In this document: positions 63,802-64,000 of the stretch, piece by piece
How positions within the stretch are numbered: the stretch's first letter is position 1
How the letters are laid out: each line of letters begins with the position of its first letter
NCBI GenBank assembly: GCA_946965045.2
Contig: OX337234.1
Span: 558,001 to 622,000, forward strand
Reading direction: 5' to 3'
Length of the DNA stretch: 64,000 nucleotides
Origin: Epithemia pelagica
Taxonomy: Eukaryota; Bacillariophyta; Bacillariophyceae; Surirellales; Surirellaceae
Position numbers and translations under genes: made by a program
The notes under the pieces: generated by a model
Databases searched by the model: none
What the model saw: only the letters and a program-made list of their open reading frames with translations
What the model was told of the DNA's origin: nothing

Positions 63802-64000
63802 TTTTATCGCCAAAGAAGCTCTACTCTCCAGCAGTTGGTATTCTTCAACAGAAAACACACGACTTGTTGACGATAGGCCCATTGCTGAATCAACTGAATG
63901 AGCACCGCTGGATTTTGACTCAAACCATGTTTCCGCACGAGCCCGAAACCAGATCTCAAAACCAGCGGCATGTGGTGCGCCTGCGGCGCCGTTATCCACA
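63802..64000. other. Window end, nothing supported
   Basis: A minus-strand frame (MPLVLRSGFGLVRKHG...) runs off the window and may belong to a gene beyond it. No identification is possible. Confidence 0.3.

Noticed and set aside
63709-63999. Minus-strand frame at the window end
   Set aside because: Overlaps the hAT end and the minisatellite; only the outer part could be genuine and it runs off the window.
1-64000. Reassignment of TGA to a sense codon
   Set aside because: Many intact frames (TPR protein, receptor, dispersed genes) end naturally at TGA with no homologous continuation, so the in-frame TGAs are better seen as lesions or readthrough sites.
1-64000. tRNA, rRNA or CRISPR features
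   Set aside because: No clover-leaf with A/B boxes, ribosomal core or spaced repeats was recognised by eye; a tRNAscan/Infernal run would be needed to exclude small RNAs.

Overview
The window looks like nuclear DNA of a diatom, probably a raphid pennate. The evidence is large pentatricopeptide-repeat (PPR) genes, a Ty1/copia element of the diatom type (protease DSHADT), a stramenopile-type REYER motif protein, short ~100 bp GT-AG introns, homopolymer-rich unknown proteins and a secreted K/S-rich peptide resembling biosilica proteins. The species cannot be fixed from sequence alone.

Layout. 0-9.1 kb: a PPR 3' fragment, a broken FkbM-like methyltransferase fused tail-to-tail to a broken S49 peptidase fragment, an array of decayed PPR 3' ends, a large PPR gene (-) with a late in-frame TGA, and a divergent membrane-anchored TPR protein (+). 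9.2-17.2 kb: a tyrosine-recombinase retrotransposon (- strand) with CCCH gag, RT/RNase H and YR integrase, bounded by split direct repeats A1...B1-A2-B2 (PAT/Ngaro type). 17.3-20.9 kb: an intact inverted PPR paralogue followed by the C-terminal remnant of the same methyltransferase type. 21.9-27.5 kb: a disordered REYER-motif protein and a small silaffin-like secreted protein (both -). 28.7-32.9 kb: partial tandem copies of a lipase 3' end, then a six-exon SDP1/TGL-type triacylglycerol lipase (-) with one in-frame TGA. 32.9-40.3 kb: a complete copia element with identical-length LTRs and a GAAT target duplication, sitting in the lipase 5' region. 41-45.4 kb: a multi-pass low-complexity membrane protein (-), with three ~121 bp tandem repeats upstream, each carrying a TATA-like core.

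48.9-52.6 kb: a candidate novel receptor in which a 5'-nucleotidase C-terminal domain replaces the usual ligand-binding head of a class C (GABA-B-like) seven-helix receptor. 53.6-63.1 kb: two inverted, independently broken copies of a PD-(D/E)XK-like nuclease plus kinase-like protein flank a secreted SET + 2OG-Fe dioxygenase fusion (hit by a 421 bp inverted-repeat element) and an unknown basic protein. The end holds a 444 bp hAT remnant with an 8 bp target duplication.

Two themes run through the window. First, duplication followed by complementary loss (PPR/methyltransferase blocks, nuclease-kinase copies, lipase tails). Second, several frames are cut by single TGA codons consistent with CGA-to-TGA transitions, and both retroelements keep gag and pol in one frame separated by a single TGA. 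There is no operon logic; neighbours mostly look functionally unrelated.
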